DNA of 64,000 nucleotides from Ruminococcus flavefaciens (lineage in GTDB: Bacteria; Bacillota; Clostridia; Oscillospirales; Ruminococcaceae): NCBI RefSeq assembly GCF_900108555.1, contig NZ_FNWV01000005.1, forward strand, positions 62,001 to 126,000. The letters run 5' to 3'. The notes beneath the pieces were generated by a model. The model had not been told where the DNA came from. It did not search any database and saw nothing but the letters and a program-made list of their open reading frames with translations. The translations under genes were made by a program, and so were the position numbers. Positions 17,504 to 26,178 of this stretch are shown here, piece by piece (position 1 is the first letter of the stretch; every line of letters begins with the position of its first letter).

Positions 17504-18667
17504 TCAGTCGAGAGCCTTTTTCACTTTTATCTGCTCTCTTACAAATGCTCTTGCAGCCTTATCTGCTGCCATAACATCTTCATAGCTTTTTATATCTGAT
17601 ATTGTAAATTTATCAAGCACTGACGATACTATCTCGCCTATCTCTATGAACTGTATCTCATCATTGAGGAATGCTCTTACAGCCTCTTCATTTGCGGAAT
17701 TAACAAGACACGGATAAGCTCCGCCGCGTTTTATAGCTTCTATAGCTGCTGAAAGGCACTTGAATGTTTCATAGTCAGGCTTTTCAAAGGTAAGCTTTCC
17801 GTAATCCGTAAGTGAGAGCCTTCCTGTGGGGCATGACATTCTGTCAGGATAAAGCAGCGCGTACTGTATCGGTATCTTCATATCAGGCACACCGAGCTGT
17901 GCTATGACGGAATAATCATTATACTCCACAGCGGAATGTACAACGCTCTGACGATGAACAACTATCTCTATCTGCTCGGGAGTAAGATCAAAAAGCCATT
18001 TTGCTTCGATGAATTCAAGTCCCTTGTTCATAAGTGTAGCAGAGTCAATGGTTATTTTATTGCCCATCTCCCAGTTAGGGTGATGAAGTGCCTGTGCCTT
18101 TGTGACTTTTTTCAGCTCTTCGTAGCTTCTTCCGAAGAAGGGTCCGCCCGAAGCTGTAAGTATTATCCTGCTCAGCTGTGAACGCTTATTTCCCTGCAAG
18201 CACTGGAATATAGCCGAATGTTCACTGTCTACGGGATATATCCTTACTCCTCTGTCAGCTGCTGCTTTCATTACCAGCTCACCGCCTGCAACGAGAGTCT
18301 CCTTATTGGCAAGCGCAAGGTCTTTTCCTGCATCTATTGCTGTAAGAGTAGGCAGAAGTCCAACCATGCCCACAACAGAGTTGAGCACGATATCAGCTTC
18401 TTTGAGCGATGCAAGAGTACAAAGTCCTTCCATTCCAGAATAGAGCTTAACCTCCATATCGGAAATACGGCTTTTGAGCTCGCTGTACTTTGTTTCGTTG
18501 TATATGCAGGCATACTTAGGGCGGAATTTCCTTATCTGCTGTTCAAGAGCCTCGATGCTGCTGTGAGCAGCAAGAGCTGCCACCTTTATGCCATGCTTTT
18601 CGCAGACCTCAAGAGACTGCGTACCTATGGAACCTGTTGAGCCAAGTATCGACACAGTTTTTTCCAT
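17504..18667 (-). CDS. dxr: 1-deoxy-D-xylulose 5-phosphate reductoisomerase Dxr
   Basis: A 387-residue NADPH enzyme that turns DXP into MEP, the first committed step of the MEP isoprenoid pathway. The Rossmann motif GSTGSIG is at residues 8-14. ANKETLVAGG, PVDSEHSA and the loop ASGGPFF with metal- and fosmidomycin-site residues are visible. It lies 16 bases before rseP. About 100 bases with a hairpin separate it from cdsA. Confidence 0.97.
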   Translation of the reverse strand: MEKTVSILGSTGSIGTQSLEVCEKHGIKVAALAAHSSIEALEQQIRKFRPKYACIYNETKYSELKSRISDMEVKLYSGMEGLCTLASLKEADIVLNSVVGMVGLLPTLTAIDAGKDLALANKETLVAGGELVMKAAADRGVRIYPVDSEHSAIFQCLQGNKRSQLSRIILTASGGPFFGRSYEELKKVTKAQALHHPNWEMGNKITIDSATLMNKGLEFIEAKWLFDLTPEQIEIVVHRQSVVHSAVEYNDYSVIAQLGVPDMKIPIQYALLYPDRMSCPTGRLSLTDYGKLTFEKPDYETFKCLSAAIEAIKRGGAYPCLVNSANEEAVRAFLNDEIQFIEIGEIVSSVLDKFTISDIKSYEDVMAADKAARAFVREQIKVKKALD

Positions 18668-18739
18668 TGTCTTTTCCCCTTTTCACGGAAATTGCTTCCC
18701 GTAAGATTTTATGATAAAATTCACTATAAAATGCGAAAT

Positions 18740-18759
18740 GGACTATCCATGAATAGTCC
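18740..18759 (-). other. Hairpin between cdsA and dxr
   Basis: GGACTAT and ATAGTCC form a 7-bp stem with a 6-base loop. The downstream minus-strand sequence is only weakly T-rich (CATTTCGCATTTTATAG), so it may be a processing site or a partial terminator that sets dxr-rseP-ispG expression below that of pyrH-cdsA. Confidence 0.4.
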
Positions 18760-18771
18760 GTTTCAGCAATA

Positions 18772-19653
18772 TCACTGTACACCGAATAAGGTGATGAATA
18801 CATAGAATGTGGGCAGCACAAAAAGAACGCTGTCAAAGCGATCCATAAGTCCGCCGTGTCCCGGCATTATCTTGCCGTAATCCTTAAAGCCTATCTGACG
18901 CTTTACCATTGACGCAGAAAGATCACCCACTGTGCCTATAACAGCGCAGACTGCACCTGTAATAAATGCAATGGCGGCTCTCTTTGCAGTAAAGCCGTAA
19001 TAGCATGAAAATGCTACAGTATAAGCAATAGCAGTTGTAAGGATACCGCCCATGAGTCCCTCGATAGTTTTCTTTGGACTTATCTCAGGGCAAAGCTTGT
19101 GCTTGCCGATAGAAACACCTGTGAAGTAAGCTCCCGTATCGGCTATCCATGCGCCGCAGAGTCCCATAATGAGCAGGAACAGTCCGCTTTTGGGATCATA
19201 GCGTTCCATGCGCACCATTGTAGTCATAGCCTGCGGAACAAGTATCATTACAGCAAGTACGAAAAACACCTGCTCGTAGCGTATCTCCTTGTGCTTTTTA
19301 AGCCATGTTATGAAGATGACAAAAGCACAGAGAAGCATTATGCCAAATACATATATTTTATATTTATCCTCATAACGCCATGAAAGGAACTCAAAACGCC
19401 CGGGATATTCTACTCCATAAACATTGATCTTTGTCAATATGCCATAGAGTATCGGTACGGATATACCGCAAGCTTCTGCCGCTACGAGTATCGGGATACA
19501 CTTATGGAGCTTCACAGCCCGAAGCAGCTCAAAGAGCATTACTGCGATCATTGCTGCAACTGCTATGGGCAGAACTACAGTATCGTGAAAGAAAAGCACT
19601 ATACCGATAAGAACTACGCCTACAGCTCCCGAAATTATACGTGTAAGCATCAC
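18772..19653 (-). CDS. cdsA: Phosphatidate cytidylyltransferase CdsA
   Basis: A 293-residue membrane protein with about eight hydrophobic helices. It makes CDP-diacylglycerol from phosphatidate and CTP, the branch point for membrane phospholipids. The C-terminal CDS signature is clear: S-x3-KR, then KD, then PGHGG and DRFDS. It overlaps uppS by four bases, which is the standard uppS-cdsA arrangement in Firmicutes. Confidence 0.96.
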   Translation of the reverse strand: MMLTRIISGAVGVVLIGIVLFFHDTVVLPIAVAAMIAVMLFELLRAVKLHKCIPILVAAEACGISVPILYGILTKINVYGVEYPGRFEFLSWRYEDKYKIYVFGIMLLCAFVIFITWLKKHKEIRYEQVFFVLAVMILVPQAMTTMVRMERYDPKSGLFLLIMGLCGAWIADTGAYFTGVSIGKHKLCPEISPKKTIEGLMGGILTTAIAYTVAFSCYYGFTAKRAAIAFITGAVCAVIGTVGDLSASMVKRQIGFKDYGKIMPGHGGLMDRFDSVLFVLPTFYVFITLFGVQ

Positions 19654-20390
19654 ACACCTCCGAAGCGGCGGTTTCTGTTTGCATACTCAATAAGTGCCTT
19701 GTCAAGCTCGGCAGGTGTAAAATCAGGCCAGAGCACATCTGTGAAGTAATACTCCGCATAAGCACACTGCCAGATAAGGTAATTTGAAAGTCTCAGCTCA
19801 CCGCTGGGACGTATAAGCAGGTCAACATCGGGAAGTCCAGCTGTATAGAGCTGGTCTGCCACAGCCTGCTCGTTGATGTCCTCGGGACGTATCTCGCCGT
19901 TTACAGCCTTCTGCGCAAGTATCCTTGCAGCATGGGCTATCTCATCACGTCCGCCGTAGTTTACTGCCATCATAAGAGTCATCTCATCATACTTGGCAGT
20001 ATCTTCTTCAAGACGTATCATCTTCTCCTGCAAATCCTCATCAAAGGCAGACTTGTCACCGAGAAATACCATACGTGTATTCTCGCTGAGGAAGTTTCTT
20101 ACATCAACGATATAATCACGAAAAAGCTCCATGATTGTATTTACTTCATCGGAAGGACGCTGCCAGTTTTCAGTTGAAAAGGCATAGAAGCTGATATTCT
20201 TCAGTCCGATGTCCTTACAGTAGCGGACAATCTTCTTAAACTGCTTTGCACCCTCACGATGACCGAAGGAACGGGGCAAACCGCGCTTTTTAGCCCATCT
20301 GCCGTTTCCGTCCATGATAAAGCCTACGTGCTCGGGAAGCTTCTCGGGCAGCGTAAGCTCAGATTTTTCTTTTTTTCCGAATAATGCCAT
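19650..20390 (-). CDS. uppS: Undecaprenyl diphosphate synthase UppS
   Basis: A 246-residue cis-prenyltransferase that extends FPP to C55 undecaprenyl diphosphate, the lipid carrier for peptidoglycan. The catalytic Asp27 lies in FIMDGNGRWA, and the C-terminal substrate motif RPSGELRLSNYLIWQ is present. The N-terminus has a short basic extension. The enzyme uses isoprenoid precursors made by dxr and ispG of the same operon. Confidence 0.97.
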   Translation of the reverse strand: MALFGKKEKSELTLPEKLPEHVGFIMDGNGRWAKKRGLPRSFGHREGAKQFKKIVRYCKDIGLKNISFYAFSTENWQRPSDEVNTIMELFRDYIVDVRNFLSENTRMVFLGDKSAFDEDLQEKMIRLEEDTAKYDEMTLMMAVNYGGRDEIAHAARILAQKAVNGEIRPEDINEQAVADQLYTAGLPDVDLLIRPSGELRLSNYLIWQCAYAEYYFTDVLWPDFTPAELDKALIEYANRNRRFGGV

Positions 20391-20400
20391 ATTTCACCAA

Positions 20401-20955
20401 TTATACTGTCATGATCTCTTTCTCTTTATCAGCGACCATTTTATCTACATCAGCACACATCTTGTCTGTAAGATCCTGTACCTTCTTCTCGCAGTCCTTG
20501 AGATCGTCCTCTGTGATCTCGGAATTCTTCTTCATAGTCTTGTACTTTTCCATTGTATCACGTCTGATAGAACGTACAGTTACCTTACACTCTTCACCGT
20601 ACTTCTTGATGCTCTTGCAGAGCTCCTTACGGCGATCCTCTGTGAGCTGTGGGAAAGCAAGACGGATAACGTTGCCGTCGTTTACAGGCTGGATACCGAT
20701 ATCAGAAGCCTGGATAGCCTTTTCGATAAGCTTGAGTGTGGACTTGTCCCATGGCTGGATAACAAGTATTCTTGCCTCTGATACAGATACTGCTGCCATC
20801 TGGTTTACAGGTGTAGCAGCTCCGTAGTAATCTACCATTACCTTATCAAGAACTCCGGGATTTGCTCTTCCTGCACGGATAGCTGCAAACTCATTTCCGA
20901 GAGCATTAAGGCTCTTATTCATCTTTTCCTTAGCGAGATTAAGCTGTTCTTTCAT
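20401..20955 (-). CDS. frr: Ribosome recycling factor
   Basis: A 184-residue factor of normal length. With EF-G it splits the post-termination ribosome. The long three-helix bundle pattern is clear, with the conserved AIRAGRANPG near the N-terminus and IPxLTEDRRKEL-like FPQLTEDRRKEL at the hinge region. It lies between pyrH and uppS, the usual bacterial order. Confidence 0.97.
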   Translation of the reverse strand: MKEQLNLAKEKMNKSLNALGNEFAAIRAGRANPGVLDKVMVDYYGAATPVNQMAAVSVSEARILVIQPWDKSTLKLIEKAIQASDIGIQPVNDGNVIRLAFPQLTEDRRKELCKSIKKYGEECKVTVRSIRRDTMEKYKTMKKNSEITEDDLKDCEKKVQDLTDKMCADVDKMVADKEKEIMTV

Positions 20956-20990
20956 TGTATAACATTCCTTTCAGTATAAATTATCGATTA

Positions 20991-21701
20991 TCAGTTTTCA
21001 GATACAACTGTACCTATATTCTTGCCCATAACTGCATCATATATATTATCAGGGCGGCTAAGATCGAATACGAGCATCTTCATGTTATAATCACGGCAAA
21101 GAGCAGCAGAAGTGCTGTCCATAACAGCAAGTTCTTCACCAATTACCTTAGAGAAAGTAAGTGTCTCATACTTCTTAGCATCATCATACTTATGTGGATC
21201 CTTATCATATACACCGTCAACAAGTGTTGCTTTGAGGAGTATATCAGCCTCTATCTCAACAGAACGAAGAGCTGCTGCTGTATCTGTTGAGAAGAACGGG
21301 TTACCTGTTCCGCAGCCGAATATAACTATTCTGCCCTTATCAAGATGTCTTACAGCTCTGTTGCGGATATAAGGCTCAGCTATAGCTGACATCTGGAGAG
21401 CAGTCTGTACTCTTACTACACAGCCCAGTGACTCAAGTACATCTGCAAGCGCAAGCGCATTCATTGTTGTTGCAAGCATTCCGATATGGTCTGCACGAGT
21501 TCTGTCCATAGCTCCGCTTGAACGACCTCTCCAGAAGTTTCCGCCGCCTACTACAACTGCGACCTGAGCTCCAGCGTCGCTGCACTTTTTGATGCTCTTA
21601 CATATATCAGTAACTACATCATAATTAAGACCAGTCTTATTGTCGCCTGCGAGAGCTTCGCCGCTGACCTTTAATAATACTCTTTTATACTTTGGTTCCA
21701 T
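20991..21701 (-). CDS. pyrH: Uridylate kinase PyrH
   Basis: A 236-residue amino-acid-kinase-fold UMP kinase, hexameric in bacteria and controlled by GTP and [22 protein letters not shown] and the [16 protein letters not shown] stretch are family signatures. GAGGTG lies five bases before the ATG. It is the first gene of the run, with its own promoter; the usual upstream rpsB-tsf genes are not next to it. Confidence 0.97.
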   Translation of the reverse strand: MEPKYKRVLLKVSGEALAGDNKTGLNYDVVTDICKSIKKCSDAGAQVAVVVGGGNFWRGRSSGAMDRTRADHIGMLATTMNALALADVLESLGCVVRVQTALQMSAIAEPYIRNRAVRHLDKGRIVIFGCGTGNPFFSTDTAAALRSVEIEADILLKATLVDGVYDKDPHKYDDAKKYETLTFSKVIGEELAVMDSTSAALCRDYNMKMLVFDLSRPDNIYDAVMGKNIGTVVSEN

Positions 21702-21733
21702 ATAAGCACCTCACAAAAAATTATCTATAGATT

Positions 21734-21762
21734 ATTTTACACTAAATTTAATAATATGTAAA
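21734..21762 (-). promoter_or_regulatory. Sigma-A promoter of the pyrH operon
   Basis: Minus strand: TTTACA (21762-21757) and TAAAAT (21739-21734) with a 17-base spacer, about 33 bases before the pyrH start. Confidence 0.65.
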
Positions 21763-21910
21763 GTACATTTTCCGAAAAACAAGAAAAAAATACTCTGTTT
21801 TTTTATAAAATCCTATTTTTTCAGCTGTAAAAGTACTTCAAATGTATACAATTGTTTATTATAGACAAAATTGTTGAAATTTTATTGTCACATCTTTTTT
21901 GCTTTTTTGC

Positions 21911-21939
21911 TTGACAACTTCCCCTCATCGTGATATAAT
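21911..21939 (+). promoter_or_regulatory. Consensus sigma-A promoter of the tRNA-Ser operon
   Basis: TTGACA (21911-21916) and TATAAT (21934-21939) match the consensus at all 12 positions with a 17-base spacer. The first tRNA begins 40 bases after the -10 box. Confidence 0.92.
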
Positions 21940-21979
21940 ATAAAAGCTGGTTCAAGCGGCAACAACAAAACACAAAAAT

Positions 21980-22068
21980 GGAGAGGTATCGAAGCGGTCA
22001 TAACGAGGCGGTCTTGAAAACCGTTTGACTTAACGGTCACGTGGGTTCGAATCCCACCCTCTCCGCCA
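21980..22068 (+). tRNA. tRNA-Ser (anticodon TGA)
   Basis: An 89-base cloverleaf with a 7-bp acceptor stem (GGAGAGG with CCTCTCC), discriminator G and an encoded CCA. The anticodon loop CTTGAAA gives TGA, reading UCN serine codons. The T-loop GTTCGAATC and a long variable arm (type II tRNA) fit tRNA-Ser. It is the first of two serine tRNAs behind one promoter. Confidence 0.97.
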
Positions 22069-22103
22069 ATTTTTTTATCGGTGAGTTTCTCGCTCGTCGG
22101 TTT

Positions 22104-22193
22104 GCGGATTTACCCAAGTGGTGAAGGGGCTCCCCTGCTAAGGGAGTAGGTCGGGAAACCGGCGCGAGAGTTCAAATCTCTCAATCCGCGCCA
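22104..22193 (+). tRNA. tRNA-Ser (anticodon GCT)
   Basis: A 90-base type II tRNA with acceptor stem GCGGATT/AATCCGC, discriminator G and an encoded CCA. The anticodon loop CTGCTAA gives GCT, reading AGC and AGU serine codons. The long variable arm is visible between 22147 and 22167, and the T-loop is GTTCAAATC. It lies 35 bases after the tRNA-Ser(TGA). Confidence 0.97.
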
Positions 22194-22195
22194 TG

Positions 22196-22222
22196 CCTGC
22201 ATTCTTTGAATGCAGGTTTTTT
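22196..22222 (+). terminator. Terminator after the tRNA genes
   Basis: CCTGCATTC and GAATGCAGG form a 9-bp stem with a TTT loop, followed by six Ts. It begins three bases after the CCA end. Confidence 0.9.
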
Positions 22223-22248
22223 AATTTTGTACAGTCTGGCATATATAA

Positions 22249-22282
22249 ATGAAAAGCTCTTCCAAACGGAAGAGCTTTTCAT
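22249..22282. terminator. Perfect 15-bp hairpin, bidirectional terminator-like
   Basis: ATGAAAAGCTCTTCC and its exact reverse complement flank a 4-base loop AAAC. Four Ts follow the GC part on either strand. It lies between the tRNA terminator and the GH5 promoter, so it insulates the two units; it could also be a short palindromic repeat. Confidence 0.6.
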
Positions 22283-22421
22283 AGTAGTAGAAGTTCTGTG
22301 ATTTCTCACAATCAAATCATATCATATCCCATGTCATTTGTCAAGTAATTGCAAAAATTTGCTTATACATCATAAATTTATCATTTTTCACATAAAACAA
22401 GTATATTTTTCATACAGAATG

Positions 22422-22430
22422 TGCTATACT
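22422..22430 (+). promoter_or_regulatory. Extended -10 promoter of the GH5 gene
   Basis: TGCTATACT is an extended -10 element (TG-n-TATACT) 23 bases before the GH5 start. No good -35 box is visible 17 bases upstream. Confidence 0.55.
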
Positions 22431-22453
22431 TTATGTACAGGAGGCGATGAGAG

Positions 22454-23407
22454 ATGAAAAAAATAAACGGTTTTAATAAGGGTATCAATTTCGGCGGCTG
22501 GCTCTCACAGTGTAACTACGAAAAGGAACACCTCGACACCTTCATCATAGAAAACGATTTCAAAACTATTGCATCATGGGGAGCTGACCACGTTCGTGTC
22601 CCTTTTGATTATAATATACTTGAAAATTCAGACCGCTCTTTCAGCGAGGAGGGCTTCGGATACCTCGACAAGGCTGTTGAATACTCGAAAAAGTACAACC
22701 TTAATATTATCCTTGACCTTCACAAGACCGCAGGCTTTTCATTTGATTACTACGCAGAAAATGAGAGCGGTTTTTTTGACAGTGAAGAATGTCAGGAACG
22801 CTTCTACCGCCTCTGGGAAGAAGTTGCAAAACGTTATGGCTCGATGAGTTCTTTTGTGGCATTTGAGCTTCTCAACGAAGTTACTGATGCAAGCTTTATT
22901 GACGCATGGAACAGGATAGCTAATGAATGTATACGCCGCATAAGAAAGATCACAAAGGATACCCTCATACTTGTGGGCAGCTATCATAACAACAGTGCTG
23001 ATACCGTTCAGTTCCTTGACGCTCCATATGATAATAATGTCATTTATAATATGCATTGCTATGAGCCGTTAAAATTCACTCATCAGGGTGCTTACTGGAC
23101 TACAGCTATCATTCCCGAAGAGCGTATCCCTTTCGAGGAAAGCGAGACTTCTGCCGAATACTTTGAGAAGCTCTTCTCAACCGCTATCGCTAAGGCAGAA
23201 GAGTACAACACAGGTCTTTACTGCGGCGAATACGGCTGTATCGACGTAGTATCCCCCGAGGATACCGTAAAGTGGTACAAAACGATCAACTCGGTATTTG
23301 AAAAACACGGTATCGGAAGAGCCGCATGGAACTACAAGGCTATGGACTTCGGTCTTTCAGATGCAAGACTTGACAATGTAAGAAATGAACTTCTTAAATT
23401 AATATAA
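22454..23407 (+). CDS. Glycoside hydrolase family 5 endoglucanase-like, no signal peptide
   Basis: A 317-residue single-domain (beta/alpha)8 hydrolase. Family signatures are GINFGGWL near the N-terminus, HVRVPFDY, the acid/base Glu142 in ELLNEV and the nucleophile Glu259 in CGEYG. GH5 enzymes cleave beta-1,4-glucans and related mannans or oligosaccharides with retention. There is no signal peptide, dockerin, linker or carbohydrate-binding module, so it should act in the cytoplasm on imported oligosaccharides rather than on fibre. AGGAGG lies nine bases before the ATG. It stands alone in its transcription unit, with a terminator after it. The GH3 enzyme at 33931 may finish what it releases. 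Confidence 0.9.
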   Translation: MKKINGFNKGINFGGWLSQCNYEKEHLDTFIIENDFKTIASWGADHVRVPFDYNILENSDRSFSEEGFGYLDKAVEYSKKYNLNIILDLHKTAGFSFDYYAENESGFFDSEECQERFYRLWEEVAKRYGSMSSFVAFELLNEVTDASFIDAWNRIANECIRRIRKITKDTLILVGSYHNNSADTVQFLDAPYDNNVIYNMHCYEPLKFTHQGAYWTTAIIPEERIPFEESETSAEYFEKLFSTAIAKAEEYNTGLYCGEYGCIDVVSPEDTVKWYKTINSVFEKHGIGRAAWNYKAMDFGLSDARLDNVRNELLKLI

Positions 23408-23410
23408 AGA

Positions 23411-23433
23411 AAAACCCGGCTAAGCCGGGTTTT
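23411..23433. terminator. Bidirectional terminator between GH5 and the GTPase-NYN gene
   Basis: AAAACCCGGC and GCCGGGTTTT form a 10-bp stem with a TAA loop. T-rich tracts follow on both strands (TTTTCTTTTT on plus, TTTTTCTTT on minus), fitting two convergent genes. Confidence 0.9.
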
Positions 23434-23469
23434 CTTTTTACGATAAATCAGCTATCAAATAGACAAAAA

Positions 23470-26040
23470 CTATTTCATAGAGTCTATAAATTCTTTTATG
23501 GAGCGTTCCGCAGCATCATATCTTTTGCGGAATTCCGCTGCCGAGATCCTCATTGCACCATTGCCGAGAATTATCATCTGCTCGATACCGTCAGAGGTCG
23601 CAACCCTTACACGATGATTTCTTGAAAGCTCATGTGTAACTCTTTCAATATAGGAATCCGCAGTCTCAGACTCCTTTGTATAAACAATATTTATATTGCA
23701 GTACTTCTCGACTTCGCGGTGTTTTCCCTTTACTCTGTACGCATCAAATACAAGGATCAGCTCACTTCCGTCATATCCCTGATAGTTGCACATACGGTTT
23801 ATGAGTTCACCTCGTGCAGCATCAAGATTATCCTCGGATATTTTTTTCAGATCGTCCCACGCGAAAATAATATTATAACCGTCTACAAGAAGATAATCAG
23901 GTCCTTCATACTTCGGCAGTCTTACCTTTTTATCATCAACGCTTACTGCTTTTGTCTTTTTGAAAGCCCTTACAGGATCACGGTTTATCTTACCGTATGT
24001 TCTTTCAAATATCTCCATGAGCTCTTCATCGCTCACTGCTTTTTCCATAAAGCGTTGAGCTTTTACACGTTTTTGCTCCGTGCTCTCTTCCTCAATTCCG
24101 TTGGCAAGTTTCAGCGGCAGGTGCATATGCTCATATACCTCGTCCCACTTCACTATAAAACCTGCTCCGTGAGAACAAAATACAGAATCAGCGCTGTTTT
24201 CCGTATCGCTGTCACAGTCATATCCAATAGACGCAATAACTTCTTCCGTATTATGACATTCTCTGTAGCCTGCTATATTAAATGAAAGTCTGCCCTTTCC
24301 GTGTGAATATGCAATAACTTCGGACTGATAATCATTTATCTCGGAAACAGGAGCACTTCCTCTTATGAGCGACATCTCGCCGTTATTCTCAGGAGTATCA
24401 AACTCAGCCGACATATGCTGCATATCAGAAATAGCTCTACCAACATTTTCGGTTGGTATTTCAAGCTCATAATTATAGTACGGTTCAAGAAGTACAGATT
24501 CTGCATTTCGCAGTCCATGTCTTACAGCCCTGTATGTGGCTTGTCTGAAATCTCCGCCCTCAGTATGTTTGAGATGAGCTTTTCCCGATACAAGCGTAAG
24601 CTTCATATCGGTTACGGGAGAACCCGTAAGTACGCCAACATGAGTTTTTTCAGCAAGATGAGTAAGGATAAGTCTCTGCCAGTTCCTGTCAAGCTCATCT
24701 TCCGAACATTCGGTATCAAAGTGTAGACCGCTTCCCGCAGGCAAAGGTTCAAGGAGAATATGAGCTTCTGCATAATGGCGTAAAGGTTCATAGTGTCCGA
24801 CACCCTCAACGGCATTTCTAATTGTTTCTTTATAAGTAACTGCTCCGTTGCTGAAACAGACTGTATAACCGAATTTCTCTTCTATGACTTTGGTAAGCAC
24901 TTCCAGCTGAACCGCTCCCATAAGCTGTATATGTATCTCACGATTTTGCTCATTCCAGAGTATATGGAGCTGTGGGTCTTCATCTTCAAGCTGTCTGAGT
25001 TCTTTTATGGCATCATAGACATTTTTATCATCGGGCAGTATTATCTTATAGGTCATAACAGGTTCAAGGAAAGCCTGTCCTGCATTCTCTTCAATGCCAA
25101 GTCCCTGACCTGCATACGTTCCGTTAAGTCCCGTTACTGCACATACTTCACCAGCACAGGCTATATCCGCAGTCCTGAACTTTTCGCCAGAATAAAATCT
25201 TATGGAACTGATCTTGCCGCTTACTTCATTGCCGTCTGCATCGGGATATGTAAGTTCTTCCCTCATTCTAAGCTGACCGCCTGTAATTTTCATATGAGTA
25301 AGCCTGCTTCCTTTCGGATCATAGGATATCTTGTATATCTTAGCACCAAATTCGTTTCTGTGCTCAGTTTCACGGGTAAATCTGTCAAGCAGGCTTATAA
25401 AGCCTTCTATCCCCTCCATTTTAAGTGCCGAACCAAAAAAGCAGGGAAAAATTCGTCTTTCAGCTATTGCGTTTATTATGCTGATATCATCGACATTTCC
25501 GTCTGAGAGATACTGTTCCATAAGCTCTTCACAGCACATTGCCGAATTCTCGGCTATCTCAGCATCACTGCCCGAAAAATCAACGCAGTTTTCCGAGAGC
25601 CTTGCGGCGAGATTTTTTACAATGTAACTCTTATCCGCTCCTATGAGATCCATTTTATTCACAAAAATAAACACAGGGACTTCATATTTTCGCAAGAGCT
25701 TCCATAAAGTAGAGGTATGGCTCTGCACACCGTCAGTACCGCTTATAACAAGTATAGCATAGTCAAGAACGCACATGGTACGTTCTGTTTCCGCAGAAAA
25801 ATCAACGTGTCCCGGAGTATCAAGAAGTGTGAAATGAGTATTGTCTGTCGAAAACTCAGCCTGCGAAGAAAAGATAGTTATTCCTCGTTCACGCTCTATA
25901 GAATTTGTATCAAGAGTAGAATTACCGCTGTCAACTCTTCCGAGCTTTCTTATAGTTCCTGTCTTGTAAAGCATCGCTTCTGCAAGAGTAGTCTTGCCTG
26001 AGTCAACATGAGCAGTTATCCCGACAGTTATTTTTTTCAT
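23470..26040 (-). CDS. EF-G/Tet(M)-type translational GTPase fused to a Rae1/YacP-type NYN nuclease domain
   Basis: An 856-residue protein in two parts. Residues 1 to about 630 follow the ribosomal-protection GTPase plan: G1 AHVDSGKTT at 10-18, G2 in RERGIT, G3 DTPGH at 74-78, G4 NKMD at 128-131, then the beta-barrel and EF-G-like C-terminal domains. After a charged linker, residues 716-856 form an NYN (PIN-like) domain very like Bacillus Rae1/YacP, with acidic residues Asp720 (LLVDGYN), Asp766 (VFDA), Asp795 (ETAD) and Asp817 (ATSDG). Rae1 is known to cut mRNA in the ribosomal A site. The fusion suggests a factor that enters the A site by GTP use and carries its own mRNA endonuclease. Classical tetracycline resistance is possible but unproven; Tet(M) is about 640 residues and has no such tail. 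Confidence 0.9.
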   Translation of the reverse strand: MKKITVGITAHVDSGKTTLAEAMLYKTGTIRKLGRVDSGNSTLDTNSIERERGITIFSSQAEFSTDNTHFTLLDTPGHVDFSAETERTMCVLDYAILVISGTDGVQSHTSTLWKLLRKYEVPVFIFVNKMDLIGADKSYIVKNLAARLSENCVDFSGSDAEIAENSAMCCEELMEQYLSDGNVDDISIINAIAERRIFPCFFGSALKMEGIEGFISLLDRFTRETEHRNEFGAKIYKISYDPKGSRLTHMKITGGQLRMREELTYPDADGNEVSGKISSIRFYSGEKFRTADIACAGEVCAVTGLNGTYAGQGLGIEENAGQAFLEPVMTYKIILPDDKNVYDAIKELRQLEDEDPQLHILWNEQNREIHIQLMGAVQLEVLTKVIEEKFGYTVCFSNGAVTYKETIRNAVEGVGHYEPLRHYAEAHILLEPLPAGSGLHFDTECSEDELDRNWQRLILTHLAEKTHVGVLTGSPVTDMKLTLVSGKAHLKHTEGGDFRQATYRAVRHGLRNAESVLLEPYYNYELEIPTENVGRAISDMQHMSAEFDTPENNGEMSLIRGSAPVSEINDYQSEVIAYSHGKGRLSFNIAGYRECHNTEEVIASIGYDCDSDTENSADSVFCSHGAGFIVKWDEVYEHMHLPLKLANGIEEESTEQKRVKAQRFMEKAVSDEELMEIFERTYGKINRDPVRAFKKTKAVSVDDKKVRLPKYEGPDYLLVDGYNIIFAWDDLKKISEDNLDAARGELINRMCNYQGYDGSELILVFDAYRVKGKHREVEKYCNINIVYTKESETADSYIERVTHELSRNHRVRVATSDGIEQMIILGNGAMRISAAEFRKRYDAAERSIKEFIDSMK

Positions 26041-26070
26041 TGCACCACCTCAAAATAATGATATTACTTA

Positions 26071-26099
26071 ATTTTAACATAAAAATACAGTTTTGTCCA
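26071..26099 (-). promoter_or_regulatory. Sigma-A promoter of the GTPase-NYN gene
   Basis: Minus strand: TGGACA (26099-26094), a 17-base spacer and TAAAAT (26076-26071) preceded by TGT, an extended -10. The leader is only about 25 nt, so the transcription-attenuation leader known for tet(M) is absent. Confidence 0.7.
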
Positions 26100-26178
26100 T
26101 ATAAAAATCACATCACCAAAAGAAACTGAATATAATATTACAGTACAAATTACCTAACCAATACTCAAAGGTGATATA

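Noticed and set aside
24793..25506. A 237-codon plus-strand frame
   Set aside because: It is antisense to the GTPase-NYN gene, with no start signals and no recognisable protein features.
23470..26040. Calling this gene a tetracycline resistance gene tet(M/W/O)
   Set aside because: It has the right fold but is over 200 residues longer, with a nuclease domain and no attenuator leader; resistance cannot be read from sequence alone.
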